Source: Sphingopyxis panaciterrae (lineage in GTDB: Bacteria; Pseudomonadota; Alphaproteobacteria; Sphingomonadales; Sphingomonadaceae). From it: a DNA stretch of 64,000 nucleotides. This document shows, piece after piece, positions 33,703-43,273 of this stretch. The notes below the pieces were generated by a model that was given only the letters and a program-made list of their open reading frames with translations, was not told the DNA's origin and searched no databases. The translations under genes and the position numbers were made by a program. The stretch covers positions 62,001 to 126,000 of the forward strand of contig NZ_JAASQN010000008.1 of NCBI RefSeq assembly GCF_011762125.1, read 5' to 3'. Numbering within the stretch: position 1 is the first letter of the stretch; each line of letters starts with the position of its first letter.

Positions 33703-34890
33703 TCACCCGCCCGCGGCCAGAAAGGGATCGAGCGCCGCGGCAAAGCGCTCGATCGTTTCCTCGCCGAGTCCCGCGATGTTGATGCGGCCGTTGCCGACCA
33801 TGTAGATCGCATGCTCGTCACGCAACGCCGCAACGCTGGCGGGCGCGAGCGGCAGGAGCGCGAACATGCCCTGCTGACGCCCGATCGGCGCGAGACGCGG
33901 ATGGCTGGCGGCGAGACCCTGGCGCAATGTCGCGATGCGGCCGCACATCGCGGCCAGTTCAGCCTGCCAGTCTTCGCGCAGCGCGGCATCGTCGAGGATC
34001 GTCCGCACCACCGCCGCGCCATGGTCGGGCGGCATCGACCAGTTGATGCGGGCGAGCGCATAGAGGTTCGAGCGTACGATGTCGGCGGACCCGCTCGATG
34101 GTGCCAGCGTCCACAGCGCGCCGACGCGATCGCGGTAGAGGCCGAAATTCTTGTCGCAGCTATAGGCCAGCACCGCTTCCGGGACGCGATCGAAGAGGAT
34201 GCGGAACCCGGCGGCGTCCGCCTCCAGCCCCGCCCCGAGTCCCTGATAGGCGAGATCGACGAAGGGCAGCAGCCCGCGCGCCGCGATAAAATCGGCAAGC
34301 GCCAGCCACTGCGCGTCGCTGAACGACACCCCCGTCGGATTATGGCAGCAGCCGTGGAGGAGGGCGATGTCGCCCGGCTGCGCCGCGTCCAGATCCTCCA
34401 TCATCGCCGGAAAATCGATGTCCGAGGTCGCGGGATCGAAGAAGCGATGGCGGCGCACGGCGAGGCCGGTCCCCGCGAGCAGGGGTTCGTGATTGGCCCA
34501 GGTCGGCGCTCCGACCCAGATCGTTCGCCCCGGAACCGCGCGCGCGAGCAGTTCGGCGCCAAGGCGCAAGGCGCCCGTTCCGCCCGGGGTCTGCAAGCCG
34601 ACGAGCCGCGGCGATGCGGCAAGGCCGGCGCCCAAGGCGATCGTCGCGAGCGCGTCGGTGAAGTGGGCGTCGCCTTCGGGCCCCAGATAGGATTTGCTCG
34701 CCTGCTGCGCGACAAGGCGGCGCTCGGCTTCCTTGACCGCGGCGAACACCGGGGTGCGCCCCGCCGGATCGCGATAGACACCGACCCCGACGTCGATCTT
34801 GTCCGGCCGCGGATCGGCGGCATGAAGGCCGATCAGCGCCAGCAGCGCGTCGGGCGCTTCGGGAGCCAGCCCGGCGAACAGGCCGCTCAT
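33703..34890 (-). CDS. Aromatic amino acid aminotransferase (AspC/TyrB type)
   Basis: This 395-residue class I aminotransferase moves the amino group of tyrosine/phenylalanine (or aspartate) to 2-oxoglutarate. Landmarks: KSYLGPEG (66-73), HNPTG (183-187), D212 in VDLAYQG, and the Schiff-base lysine K247 in SCDKNFGLYRDRVG. The usual SFSKNFG reads SCDKNFG here. It starts in an ATGA overlap with the phenylalanine hydroxylase gene, so tyrosine made by that enzyme can be passed directly to 4-hydroxyphenylpyruvate formation. Rest of the pathway (HPD, homogentisate dioxygenase) is not in the window. Confidence 0.88.
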   Translation of the reverse strand: MSGLFAGLAPEAPDALLALIGLHAADPRPDKIDVGVGVYRDPAGRTPVFAAVKEAERRLVAQQASKSYLGPEGDAHFTDALATIALGAGLAASPRLVGLQTPGGTGALRLGAELLARAVPGRTIWVGAPTWANHEPLLAGTGLAVRRHRFFDPATSDIDFPAMMEDLDAAQPGDIALLHGCCHNPTGVSFSDAQWLALADFIAARGLLPFVDLAYQGLGAGLEADAAGFRILFDRVPEAVLAYSCDKNFGLYRDRVGALWTLAPSSGSADIVRSNLYALARINWSMPPDHGAAVVRTILDDAALREDWQAELAAMCGRIATLRQGLAASHPRLAPIGRQQGMFALLPLAPASVAALRDEHAIYMVGNGRINIAGLGEETIERFAAALDPFLAAGG

Positions 34891-35753
34891 GCGGTCTCGG
34901 CCTTTGACAAGGCATAGGCCTGGGTGCCGCGCGAATGGAGTTGATCGTCGGGCAACAGTTCCTCTGGCGCGATATCGGCGGTGCCCGCGAGGTCAGAATA
35001 GATCGGCGCGAAATCGGTGCGCAGCGTCTGATCGAGCAGGTCTTCGAAACTGTCGATGACGAAATAGGACTGCTGGTAGTCGTCGATGCGGTACCGCGTC
35101 CGCATCAACCGGCGCAGGTCGAAGCCGATGCGGTTCGGCGACGCATCGTCGAGCGCGAAGACCGATTCGCCGTAAGAGGAAACGATGCCCGCACCATAGA
35201 TGCGCAGGCCCTCGACCGTGTTGATCAGCCCGAATTCGACCGTGTACCAATAGAGGCGCGCCAGCCGGTCGATCGCGCCATGTTGCGCGGCGCGCTGTCC
35301 GCCCTGCCCATAGGCCTGCATATAGTCGGCGAAGACCGGGTTCGCGAGCAGCGGGACATGGCCGAAGACATCGTGAAAAATATCGGGTTCCTGCAGATAG
35401 TCGAGTTGCTCGGGCGTCCGGATGAAATTGCCCGAAACGAAGCGCCGGTTGGCCAGATGGTCGAAGAAGACGTCGTCGGGAACGAGACCGGGAACCGCAA
35501 CGACCTGCCACCCGGTCGCCTTCATCAGCCGTTCGGACAATTCGTCGAAATCCGGAATCCCGGGTTTCGAGAGGCGAAGAATGTCGAGCCCCTTCAGGAA
35601 TTCGGGTGCGACGCGCCCCGGAAGCATCCGCGCCTGGCGGTCGAACAGCCGGTCCCACATCGCATGTTCCGCGGGAGAATATCGATCCCATCCCTGCGGG
35701 ATCGTCCAATCTTCGGCCGCGCCCTCGGGGCGCACGATATCCTTGTCTGCCAT
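34887..35753 (-). CDS. phhA: Phenylalanine 4-monooxygenase
   Basis: This 288-residue enzyme is a pterin-dependent, non-haem iron hydroxylase that converts phenylalanine to tyrosine with O2. Iron ligands are visible: H127 and H132 in PDIFHDVFGHVPLL, and E173 in YWYTVEFGL. Length matches bacterial single-domain PhhA, with no regulatory ACT domain. It is coupled by a 4-bp overlap to an aromatic aminotransferase and is divergent from an Lrp-family regulator, the common arrangement for phenylalanine catabolism. The pterin-recycling gene (phhB) is not adjacent. Confidence 0.95.
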   Translation of the reverse strand: MADKDIVRPEGAAEDWTIPQGWDRYSPAEHAMWDRLFDRQARMLPGRVAPEFLKGLDILRLSKPGIPDFDELSERLMKATGWQVVAVPGLVPDDVFFDHLANRRFVSGNFIRTPEQLDYLQEPDIFHDVFGHVPLLANPVFADYMQAYGQGGQRAAQHGAIDRLARLYWYTVEFGLINTVEGLRIYGAGIVSSYGESVFALDDASPNRIGFDLRRLMRTRYRIDDYQQSYFVIDSFEDLLDQTLRTDFAPIYSDLAGTADIAPEELLPDDQLHSRGTQAYALSKAETA

Positions 35754-35847
35754 GTGAAATATATTGCATGACCATGCCGAATTTTCTTTTCAGAATTGAA
35801 CGTTTCTGTGCAAAATATGATTTACTCATTTCACTTATGGCAAAAAC
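35754..35847. promoter_or_regulatory. Divergent promoter region, phhA / Lrp-type regulator
   Basis: A 94-bp AT-rich spacer between divergent starts, with stretches such as AATTTTCTTTTCAGAATT and GCAAAATATGATTTACTC. This suits overlapping promoters and binding of the adjacent Lrp-type regulator, whose family favours AT-rich bent DNA. No single clear operator stands out. Confidence 0.5.
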
Positions 35848-36318
35848 ATGAAATCAAATCCGGCCATCGACGATATTGACAAGCGAATCCTGAAGGAGCT
35901 TCAGGTCGACGCGCTGCTCAGCCATGCCGAACTCGCCGAACGCGTCGGCAGTTCGCCGGCATCGTGCTGGCGCCGCGTCAAGGCGCTCGAGCATGCGGGC
36001 ATTCTGGGCCCTGCCGTCCGCCTGCTCGACGCCGGCAAGATCGATCTGGGCGTCAACGTCTTGTGCAATGTCCGGATGCGTAGCCACGCCCGCGCGAGTA
36101 TCGAAGAGTTCGAGGACTTCGTCGCGCGCCGTGCGGAAATCATGGATTGCTATTCGATGTCGGGCGACTGGGATTATCTGCTCCGCATCGTGGCGGTCGA
36201 TGTTGCCGATTACGAACATTTTCTGATGCGGATATTGCTCGGCCATCCCAGCGTCGCGACCGCCTCATCGCATTTTGCGCTGTCGCAGACGAAATATTCG
36301 ACACGGCTTCCGGTCTGA
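35848..36318 (+). CDS. Lrp/AsnC family transcriptional regulator
   Basis: A 156-residue regulator with an N-terminal winged helix-turn-helix (DDIDKRILKELQVDALLSHAELA..., recognition part SSPASCWRRVKALE) and a C-terminal RAM/ACT-like ligand domain ending FALSQTKYSTRLPV. Such proteins bind amino acids and control their metabolism. It is divergent from phhA and the aromatic aminotransferase, so activation or repression of that operon in response to phenylalanine or tyrosine is the likely job. Confidence 0.9.
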   Translation: MKSNPAIDDIDKRILKELQVDALLSHAELAERVGSSPASCWRRVKALEHAGILGPAVRLLDAGKIDLGVNVLCNVRMRSHARASIEEFEDFVARRAEIMDCYSMSGDWDYLLRIVAVDVADYEHFLMRILLGHPSVATASSHFALSQTKYSTRLPV

Positions 36319-36490
36319 CCGGATCATCGCGACTGTATCGAGCACGGGACAAAAGCGTCCTCAAAAATTGCCGCGGCATGCTTCTCCGCTTCCATAAACT
36401 CTTGGGCTGGACCGCTTTTTGGGCAATGCAGGCGATTGTCGCGGCGATGTGCGAGGGCGCGGCCCTGGTGCCGCACCGTCGTTTCGCCGC

Positions 36491-36508
36491 CCAGGGTCAG
36501 GACCCTGG
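36491..36508 (+). repeat. Hairpin in the leader of the acylase gene
   Basis: CCAGGGTC/GACCCTGG, a perfect 8-bp inverted repeat with a 2-nt loop, ends 6 bp before the GGAG ribosome-binding site of the acylase gene. It could be an operator, or an mRNA structure that affects ribosome access. The rest of the 208-bp gap shows nothing else clear. Confidence 0.45.
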
Positions 36509-36526
36509 CTCAACCGGAGTATCTGC

Positions 36527-38923
36527 ATGATCCGACACCTCATCGCCATAGTGGGAGCCCCGATCCTCGCAGCAGGAACCCCGGCTTTTGCCCGGGCGCC
36601 GGCCGCCGATGTTGTATCGACCGCGGCCTCATCGGACGACTGGACAGTAGCTGGCCTCGATCAGCCAGCGGAAATCGTCGTCGACCGCAGCGGATTGGCG
36701 CATATCTACGCCGCGAACGAACGCGACGCCTTTTTCCTACAAGGTTACAATGCGGCGCGCGACCGGCTTTGGCAGATTGATGTGTGGCGCAAGCGCGGCC
36801 TTGGCCAACTCGCCGAGAATTTCGGCGCGGCCTATGTCCGGCAGGACCGCGCCGCGCGGCTTTTCCTCTATCGCGGCGACATGGCGGCCGAATGGAGCCG
36901 CTATCCCCCCGGCACGAAGAAAAGCTATGAGGCGTTTGCCGCCGGCATCAACGCCTATGTCGACGCCGTACAGGCGGGCGACCGTCCGCTTCCCGTCGAA
37001 TTCGGCCTGACGCAGAGCCGGCCCGCGCGCTGGACGGCGGACGAGATCGTGCGCATCCGCAGCAACGCGCTGGTATCGAATGTCCGGCAGGAAGTGTTGC
37101 GCGCGCAAACGCTGTGCCAGGGCGGGGCGGCCGCCGAACGGGTGCGGCGCCGCCTTTATCCCGACCGCGCGCCGGTCGTCCCGACGGGGCTCGATCCCTG
37201 TTCGATCCCCGCGGACGTCCTCGCCGATTATAATCTCGCGACGGGGGATGTCGCTTTCCCTGCGCCGGCTGCAAAGGCCGGGACCGCGAATGCCGATCCG
37301 GTCGACGGGTCGAACGCCTGGGTGATCGCCCCGTCGCGCACCGCGACCGGGCGCCCGATCCTGGCCAATGATCCGCACCGGGCGTTCGCGGTGCCGAGCC
37401 TGCGTTATGTCGTGCACCTCGACGCCCCCGGCCTGTCGCTGATCGGCGCCGGCGAGCCGTCGCTGCCCGGCGTCGCGCTGGGGCATAATGGCGAGGCCGC
37501 GTTCGGCCTCACCATCTTCAGCACCGACCAGGAAGACCTTTACGCCTATGAACTGAAACCCGGCGATCCCGATTCCTATCGCTATCGCGGCGGCTGGGAA
37601 AAGATGCGCTCCGTCGACGAGACGATCGCGGTCAAGGGCGGCGCCCCGGTGACGGCGACATTGCGTTTCACACGGCACGGCCCGCTTTTGTGGCACGATG
37701 ATCAGGGGCTCCGCGCCTTTGCCTTGCGCACCGTGTGGAACAGCCCGGGCGCCGCCGCCTATGCCAGCGCGATGTGGCTCTCCGATGCCAGAGGATGGGC
37801 CGATTTCCAGCGCGCCCGCGCTCATTGGGGGACCCCGCCGCTCAACCTGATGTGGGCCGATCGCAGCGGCACCGTGGGATGGAGCGCGGCGGGGATCGTG
37901 CCGGTGCGGCGCAATTGGGACGGGCTGCTCCCGGTGCCCGGCGACGGGCGCTATGAATGGGAGGGCTTTCTTCCGCCCGAGCGCCTGCCCTCTTCCCGAA
38001 ATCCCGAAAACGGCTGGTTCGCCACCGCCAACGAATATAATATCCCCGCCGGCCACCCCGCTTCGCCGCCGATCGGATATGATTGGCCCGATCGCAGCCG
38101 CTTCGACCGCATCACTGACGTGTTGAAAGCGAACCCCCGCATGGCGATCGACGACGTCGTGCGGTTGCAGATGGACCAGCACAGCGCGATGGCGCCGCGC
38201 CTCATCGCGCTGGCCGCCGCGATCGAACCCCGATCGGACGACGCACGGCGGGCGCTCGATCGGCTGCGGGCATGGGATTTCAACGTCGCGAGCGAAAGCG
38301 TCGCCGCGAGCATCTATGAAGTCTGGCTCGGCCGCCATCTCGGCCCGGCGCTGATCGGCCGTGTCGTGCCGGAAGCCGCGCGCAAACTGCTCGACACCGG
38401 CTCGCCCGATGCGACGCTCGCCGTCCTCGAGCGGCGCGACCCGCTGCTTGGCGACGCCCCCGACGCGCTGATCGCGGCGGTGCTGGCCGAAAGCCTCGAA
38501 GCCGCATTGGCCGACCTGCGCACGCGCCTCGGCCCCGATATGGACGAATGGCAATGGGGCCGGCTGCACCGGCTGACCATCGACCATGCGCTGGCGGCGC
38601 GTGCCGGTCCCGATCTGGCCGCACAGATGCGGGTCGGGCCGGTTGCCGTCGGCGGGTCGGGAACGACGCCCGCGATGACGCTGTATCGCGACGGCAGCCT
38701 GGCGGCGATCCATGGCCCATCGGTCCGGCTGGTCATCGACGTCGGCGACTGGGACCGGTCGCTGTTCCTCAACATGCCCGGCCAGTCAGGCGACCCCGCC
38801 GATCCGCATTACCGCGACTTGGTGACCGGATGGAAGGACGGCGCGTTTCGCCCCCTGCCTTTCAGCCGCGACGCGGTGATGAAGGAAGCCGAACGCGTGA
38901 TCCGCCTCAAGCCGCGGGGATAA
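36527..38923 (+). CDS. Exported penicillin acylase family N-terminal-nucleophile hydrolase
   Basis: A 798-residue proenzyme. Signal peptide to ~22 (AFA), an alpha-chain region to ~261, then the autocatalytic cleavage point G261/S262 in DGSNAWVIAPS, where the serine becomes the N-terminal nucleophile of the beta chain, followed by the typical NDPH segment. Family members hydrolyse amide bonds of penicillins, acyl-homoserine lactones or other N-acyl compounds in the periplasm. Substrate cannot be read from the sequence. The ATG at 36527 has GGAG 8 nt upstream; the upstream in-frame ATG would place the signal peptide internally. Its end overlaps the convergent LysR gene by 17 bp. Confidence 0.88.
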   Translation: MIRHLIAIVGAPILAAGTPAFARAPAADVVSTAASSDDWTVAGLDQPAEIVVDRSGLAHIYAANERDAFFLQGYNAARDRLWQIDVWRKRGLGQLAENFGAAYVRQDRAARLFLYRGDMAAEWSRYPPGTKKSYEAFAAGINAYVDAVQAGDRPLPVEFGLTQSRPARWTADEIVRIRSNALVSNVRQEVLRAQTLCQGGAAAERVRRRLYPDRAPVVPTGLDPCSIPADVLADYNLATGDVAFPAPAAKAGTANADPVDGSNAWVIAPSRTATGRPILANDPHRAFAVPSLRYVVHLDAPGLSLIGAGEPSLPGVALGHNGEAAFGLTIFSTDQEDLYAYELKPGDPDSYRYRGGWEKMRSVDETIAVKGGAPVTATLRFTRHGPLLWHDDQGLRAFALRTVWNSPGAAAYASAMWLSDARGWADFQRARAHWGTPPLNLMWADRSGTVGWSAAGIVPVRRNWDGLLPVPGDGRYEWEGFLPPERLPSSRNPENGWFATANEYNIPAGHPASPPIGYDWPDRSRFDRITDVLKANPRMAIDDVVRLQMDQHSAMAPRLIALAAAIEPRSDDARRALDRLRAWDFNVASESVAASIYEVWLGRHLGPALIGRVVPEAARKLLDTGSPDATLAVLERRDPLLGDAPDALIAAVLAESLEAALADLRTRLGPDMDEWQWGRLHRLTIDHALAARAGPDLAAQMRVGPVAVGGSGTTPAMTLYRDGSLAAIHGPSVRLVIDVGDWDRSLFLNMPGQSGDPADPHYRDLVTGWKDGAFRPLPFSRDAVMKEAERVIRLKPRG

Positions 38924-39824
38924 CCGGCACCGCCGGAGCCTCGGGAAGCAATATCGTGCGCAGGAACGCATCGCCGACGGCTGACAGCGTGTGATTGTGG
39001 ATCAGCCACAGGCTGCTCGTCACGGGCGTCGCGAACGGGCGATTGACCAGCGTGTCGACGTGCAGCCGCGCCATCGACCGGGCGATGATCGTCGGCCCGA
39101 AACCGGCGGCGGCCAAGCCGAGCAGCGTCGCCAGGCTGCGGGCCTCGTGCGCGATTTTCGGCACGAACCCCGCCTCGGCGCACAGCGCGAAAAAATGCTC
39201 GTTGAAGCCGGCGCCGTTGGGCGCGCCGTAAAGCACCAGCGGCTCCTCCGCGAGGTCGGCGACGTCGGGGTCCGCGGCCCGCTGCGCCAGCGGATGGTCG
39301 GACCGCACGGTCAGCACGACATCCTCGGTCAGCAGGCAGCGGCAGACCATGGCGTCGGGCAGCACGGGGCGCTCGAAATCGCGGATGATGCCGATATCGA
39401 CCTCGTGCGTGCGCACCGCTTCGATCTGTTCGTCGCGGCTTAACTCGCGCAGCGCCAGTTCGACGTCGGGGTGCGACTGGCGAAAGCTGTAGAGCGCGCG
39501 CGCGACCTGCGGCACGAAGGGGCCCGACACGGTAAAGGCGAGGCCCAGCCGGCCGGCCTCGCCCCGTTGCGCGCGCCGCGCGATCTCTGCCGCGCGCTCC
39601 GACTGCTCCAGCGTCGCCCGCGCCTCGGGCAGGAACAGCCGTCCCGCCTCGGTCAGCTGCACCCGGCGGCTGGTACGGTCGAACAGGCGAACCCCCAATT
39701 CCTGTTCCAGCGTCCGGATTTGCTGGCTAAGCGGCGGCTGGGAAATGCCCAGGCGCATCGCGGCCCGGCCGAAATGCCGCTCCTCCGCAACCGAGACGAA
39801 ATAACGCAGATGCCGCAATTCCAT
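38907..39824 (-). CDS. LysR family transcriptional regulator
   Basis: A 305-residue regulator: N-terminal winged helix (MELRHLRYFVSVAEERHFGRAAMRL..., with SQPPLSQQIRTLE recognition helix) and a C-terminal periplasmic-binding-protein-like sensor domain. LysR proteins usually activate a divergent target and repress themselves. The divergent target here is the RND efflux operon starting at 40070, so efflux induction by an aromatic or similar compound is a reasonable inference. Confidence 0.9.
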   Translation of the reverse strand: MELRHLRYFVSVAEERHFGRAAMRLGISQPPLSQQIRTLEQELGVRLFDRTSRRVQLTEAGRLFLPEARATLEQSERAAEIARRAQRGEAGRLGLAFTVSGPFVPQVARALYSFRQSHPDVELALRELSRDEQIEAVRTHEVDIGIIRDFERPVLPDAMVCRCLLTEDVVLTVRSDHPLAQRAADPDVADLAEEPLVLYGAPNGAGFNEHFFALCAEAGFVPKIAHEARSLATLLGLAAAGFGPTIIARSMARLHVDTLVNRPFATPVTSSLWLIHNHTLSAVGDAFLRTILLPEAPAVPVIPAA

Positions 39825-40069
39825 GGATCATGTCGTCCTGTGTATCGATCGTGCCATATTATATATTAGACGTGGATCGTCCAGACGCGCATTGCCCGCA
39901 ATGGATGTGGCGGCGACCCCGCCTTCCTGCAGTCGCGCGCGGATCAGCCCCCCTGCCCTGCTGCGCCCGGGAAGCGGTCCGCCGCCACATTCGTCTTGGG
40001 AGAGCGAGCCGCAACGGCATGATCCTTCGGTACCGGCAGTCCTGCCGGCGCCGCGTCCTGGAGCGTTGA
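39825..40069. promoter_or_regulatory. Divergent region between LysR regulator and RND operon
   Basis: A 245-bp gap. Next to the regulator start lies an AT-rich stretch (CCATATTATATATTAGACG, ~39853-39871) flanked by direct GATCGT repeats at ~39847 and ~39876, a plausible LysR site overlapping a promoter. The remainder is GC-rich with no obvious signal. GGAG precedes the efflux ATG. Confidence 0.4.
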
Positions 40070-43000
40070 ATGATCGGTATCGTCAAGGTTGCGCTGAACC
40101 GGCCGCTGACCTTCATCGTCATGGCGATATTGATCGCGATCATGGGCATTTTTGCGATGCTGCGGACGCCGGTCGATATCTTCCCCAATATCCGCATTCC
40201 CGTCGTTGCCGCGGCGTGGAAATATTCGGGGCTCCCGCCCGAGGAGATGGCGAACCGCATCATCGGCCCTTATGAGCGCGTGCTGACGACGACGGTCAAC
40301 GACATCGATCATATCGAAAGCCAGTCGCTCCAGGGCATCGGCATCGTCAAAATCTATTTCCAGCCCGACGCCGATATCCGGACCGCGACGGCGCAGGTCA
40401 CGTCGGTCTCGCAGACCGTGCTGAACCAGATGCCGCCCGGCGTCACCCCGCCGCTGATCCTGAACTACAGCGCGTCGACGGTGCCGATCCTGCAGCTCGC
40501 CCTGTCGGGCAAGGGATTGTCCGAACAGCAATTGTTCGACCTTGGCCAGAACCAGGTCCGCCCGTCGCTGGTCACCATTCCGGGCCTCGCCATGCCCTAT
40601 CCGTCGGGCGGCCGGCAGCGGCAGATCCAGATCGACCTCAACCCGGTGGCGCTGCAATCCAAGGGGCTGACCGCGCAGGATGTCGGCGCCGCGATCGCCG
40701 CGCAGAACCAGATCAACCCCGCCGGCTTCGTCAAGATCGGCGCGACCCAATATAGCGTGCGCCTCAACAATGCGCCGGGCACCATCGAGGCGCTGAACGA
40801 CCTGCCGGTCAAGGTCGTGAACGGCGCGACCATCTATATGCGCGACATCGCCTATGTCCGCGACGGCAGCGGTCCGCAGACGAACGTCGTTCATGTCGAA
40901 GGCAGCCGGTCGGTGCTGCTGACCGTGCTCAAGAATGGCGCGACGTCGACCCTGTCGATCGTCAACGGCGTCAAGGACGCCTTGCCGAAGATCAGCGCGA
41001 CGCTGCCCGATACGCTCAAGATCCTGCCGATCGGCGATCAGTCCCTGTTCGTGAAGGGCGCGGTGGAGGGCGTCGTCCACGAAGGCGCGATCGCGGCCGC
41101 GCTGACCTCGCTGATGATCCTGCTGTTCCTCGGTTCATGGCGATCGACGGTCATCATCGCGCTGTCGATCCCGCTCGCGATCCTCGCCGCCATCGCCGCG
41201 CTCGCCGCCTTCGGTCAGACACTGAACGTCATGACCCTGGGCGGCCTGGCCCTCGCCGTCGGCATCCTCGTCGACGACGCCACGGTAACGATCGAGAATA
41301 TCAACTGGCATCTGGAACAGGGCAAGGGCGTGACCGAGGCCATATTGGACGGCGCGGCGCAGATCGTCACCCCCGCCTTCGTCGCGCTGCTGTGCATCTG
41401 CATCGTGTTCGTGCCGATGTTCTTCCTGCCGGGGGTCGCGGGCTTCCTGTTCGTACCGATGGCGCTGTCGGTGGTGTTCGCGATGATCGCGTCCTTCATC
41501 CTGTCGCGCACGCTGGTCCCGACGATGGCGATGTATCTGCTGAAACCCCATCGCGCCGGCGACGAGGATGCGCATCTGGCCGGGACGGCAAATTCGCGCA
41601 ACCCGCTGGTCCGGTTCCAGCGCGGCTTCGAACATCGGTTCGAAAAGATACGCGCCGATTATGTCGGCCTGCTCCGCCGGGCGCTCGGTGCGCGCAAGCC
41701 GTTCCTGCTGGGCTTCATGGCCATCGTCCTCCTGTCCTTTGCCCTGCTGCCGATGCTGGGCAGCAATTTCTTCCCCTCGGTCGATTCGGGGCAGATCGCG
41801 ATGCATGTCCGGGCACCGGTCGGATCGACGATCGAGGATACGGCAGCGCGGTTCGACCGTATCGGCCGCACGGTGCGGACGCTGGTGCCCGCCGGCGAAC
41901 TCGGCGCCATTACCGACAATATCGGCCTGCCGGTCAGCTCGATCAACACCGTTTACAACAACAGCGGCACCATCGGCCCGCAGGACGGCGACATGATGAT
42001 CACGCTGAAGGAAGGGCATCGCCCGACCGACGAGATCGTCGCCCTGCTGCGCCGCGAACTGCCCAGCCGTTTTCCCGGCACCACCTTTTCGTTCCTGCCC
42101 GCCGATATCACCAGCCAGATCCTGAACTTCGGTTCGCCCGCGCCGATCGATATCCAGATCGCCGGCAAGGACGCCGCCGCCAACCGCGCCTATGCGCAAA
42201 AGCTGCTGGCGAAAATCAGCACCATTCCGGGCCTCGCCGATGCCCGCATCCAGCAGCCCGGCCGTTCGCCGCAATTGAACGTCGATGTCGATCGCTCGCG
42301 CGCCGGCCAATATGGCCTGACCGAACGCGACATCACCGCCAGCCTCGGCAGTTCGCTCGCCGGCACGTCGCAGACCGCGCCGGTCTTCTTCCTCGATCCC
42401 AAGACCGGCGTTTCCTATCCCGTCGTCGCGCAGACGCCTGAATATCTGGTCGGATCGATCAGCGCGCTGTCGAACGTTCCCGTCGCTGCCGCCGGCAGCC
42501 GCGATGGCGCGATCCAGACGCTGGGCGGGCTGGCGACGATCAATCGTTCGAACACCCTGCCGGTCGTGTCGCATTATAATATCGCGCCGGTGCTCGACGT
42601 CTTTGCGACGGTGCAGGGCCGCGATCTGGGCGCTGTCGCAGGGGATATCGAACATATCCTCAAGACGATGAAAAAGGACGAGCCCAAGGGCGCGACGATC
42701 ACCATCCGCGGCCAATATGCGACGATGAACACCGCCTTCTCGGGCCTTGGCTTCGGCCTCGCCGGTGCCATCGTGCTGATCTATCTGCTGATCGTCGTCA
42801 ATTTCCAGAGCTGGGTCGACCCCTTCGTCATCATCACCGCGCTCCCCGCAGCGCTCGCCGGGATCGTGTGGATGCTGTTCGTCACCGCGACGACGCTGTC
42901 GGTACCGGCACTGACCGGCGCCATCATGTGCATGGGGGTCGCCACCGCCAATTCGATCCTGGTCGTCAGCTTCGCGCGCGAAAAGCTCGCCGAATTGGGC

Positions 43001-43273
43001 GACGCCGCGCAGGCGGCGCTGGAGGCGGGCCGGGTTCGCTTCCGCCCGGTGCTGATGACCGCGCTCGCGATGATGATCGGCATGGCGCCGATGGCGCTGG
43101 GCCTTGGCGATGGCGGCGAACAAAATGCCCCGCTCGGCCGCGCGGTCATCGGCGGGCTGTTCTGCGCGACCATCGCCACGCTGTTCTTCGTCCCGACCGT
43201 CTTCGCGGTCGTCCACCGCCGCCACAAGCAGCCCGCACAACCCCAGATGGAAATGCAGCCCAGCCATGCCTGA
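40070..43273 (+). CDS. RND efflux transporter, inner-membrane subunit
   Basis: A 1,067-residue proton-driven pump of the AcrB/MdtB superfamily with the expected pattern of one helix, a large periplasmic loop, six helices, second loop, and five helices. The proton-relay pair is present as VDDAT (D402, D403). In the helix where AcrB-type pumps carry an essential lysine, this protein reads GVATANSILVVSFARE with no lysine, so it belongs to a divergent branch. With the adaptor and outer-membrane channel that follow, it makes a tripartite pump; substrates are not visible. Its stop overlaps the adaptor's start by 8 bp. Confidence 0.92.
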   Translation: MIGIVKVALNRPLTFIVMAILIAIMGIFAMLRTPVDIFPNIRIPVVAAAWKYSGLPPEEMANRIIGPYERVLTTTVNDIDHIESQSLQGIGIVKIYFQPDADIRTATAQVTSVSQTVLNQMPPGVTPPLILNYSASTVPILQLALSGKGLSEQQLFDLGQNQVRPSLVTIPGLAMPYPSGGRQRQIQIDLNPVALQSKGLTAQDVGAAIAAQNQINPAGFVKIGATQYSVRLNNAPGTIEALNDLPVKVVNGATIYMRDIAYVRDGSGPQTNVVHVEGSRSVLLTVLKNGATSTLSIVNGVKDALPKISATLPDTLKILPIGDQSLFVKGAVEGVVHEGAIAAALTSLMILLFLGSWRSTVIIALSIPLAILAAIAALAAFGQTLNVMTLGGLALAVGILVDDATVTIENINWHLEQGKGVTEAILDGAAQIVTPAFVALLCICIVFVPMFFLPGVAGFLFVPMALSVVFAMIASFILSRTLVPTMAMYLLKPHRAGDEDAHLAGTANSRNPLVRFQRGFEHRFEKIRADYVGLLRRALGARKPFLLGFMAIVLLSFALLPMLGSNFFPSVDSGQIAMHVRAPVGSTIEDTAARFDRIGRTVRTLVPAGELGAITDNIGLPVSSINTVYNNSGTIGPQDGDMMITLKEGHRPTDEIVALLRRELPSRFPGTTFSFLPADITSQILNFGSPAPIDIQIAGKDAAANRAYAQKLLAKISTIPGLADARIQQPGRSPQLNVDVDRSRAGQYGLTERDITASLGSSLAGTSQTAPVFFLDPKTGVSYPVVAQTPEYLVGSISALSNVPVAAAGSRDGAIQTLGGLATINRSNTLPVVSHYNIAPVLDVFATVQGRDLGAVAGDIEHILKTMKKDEPKGATITIRGQYATMNTAFSGLGFGLAGAIVLIYLLIVVNFQSWVDPFVIITALPAALAGIVWMLFVTATTLSVPALTGAIMCMGVATANSILVVSFAREKLAELGDAAQAALEAGRVRFRPVLMTALAMMIGMAPMALGLGDGGEQNAPLGRAVIGGLFCATIATLFFVPTVFAVVHRRHKQPAQPQMEMQPSHA

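Noticed and set aside
36737..38713. A 658-codon minus-strand frame over the acylase gene
   Set aside because: It is the shadow of a complete Ntn-hydrolase with signal peptide and G/S cleavage motif.
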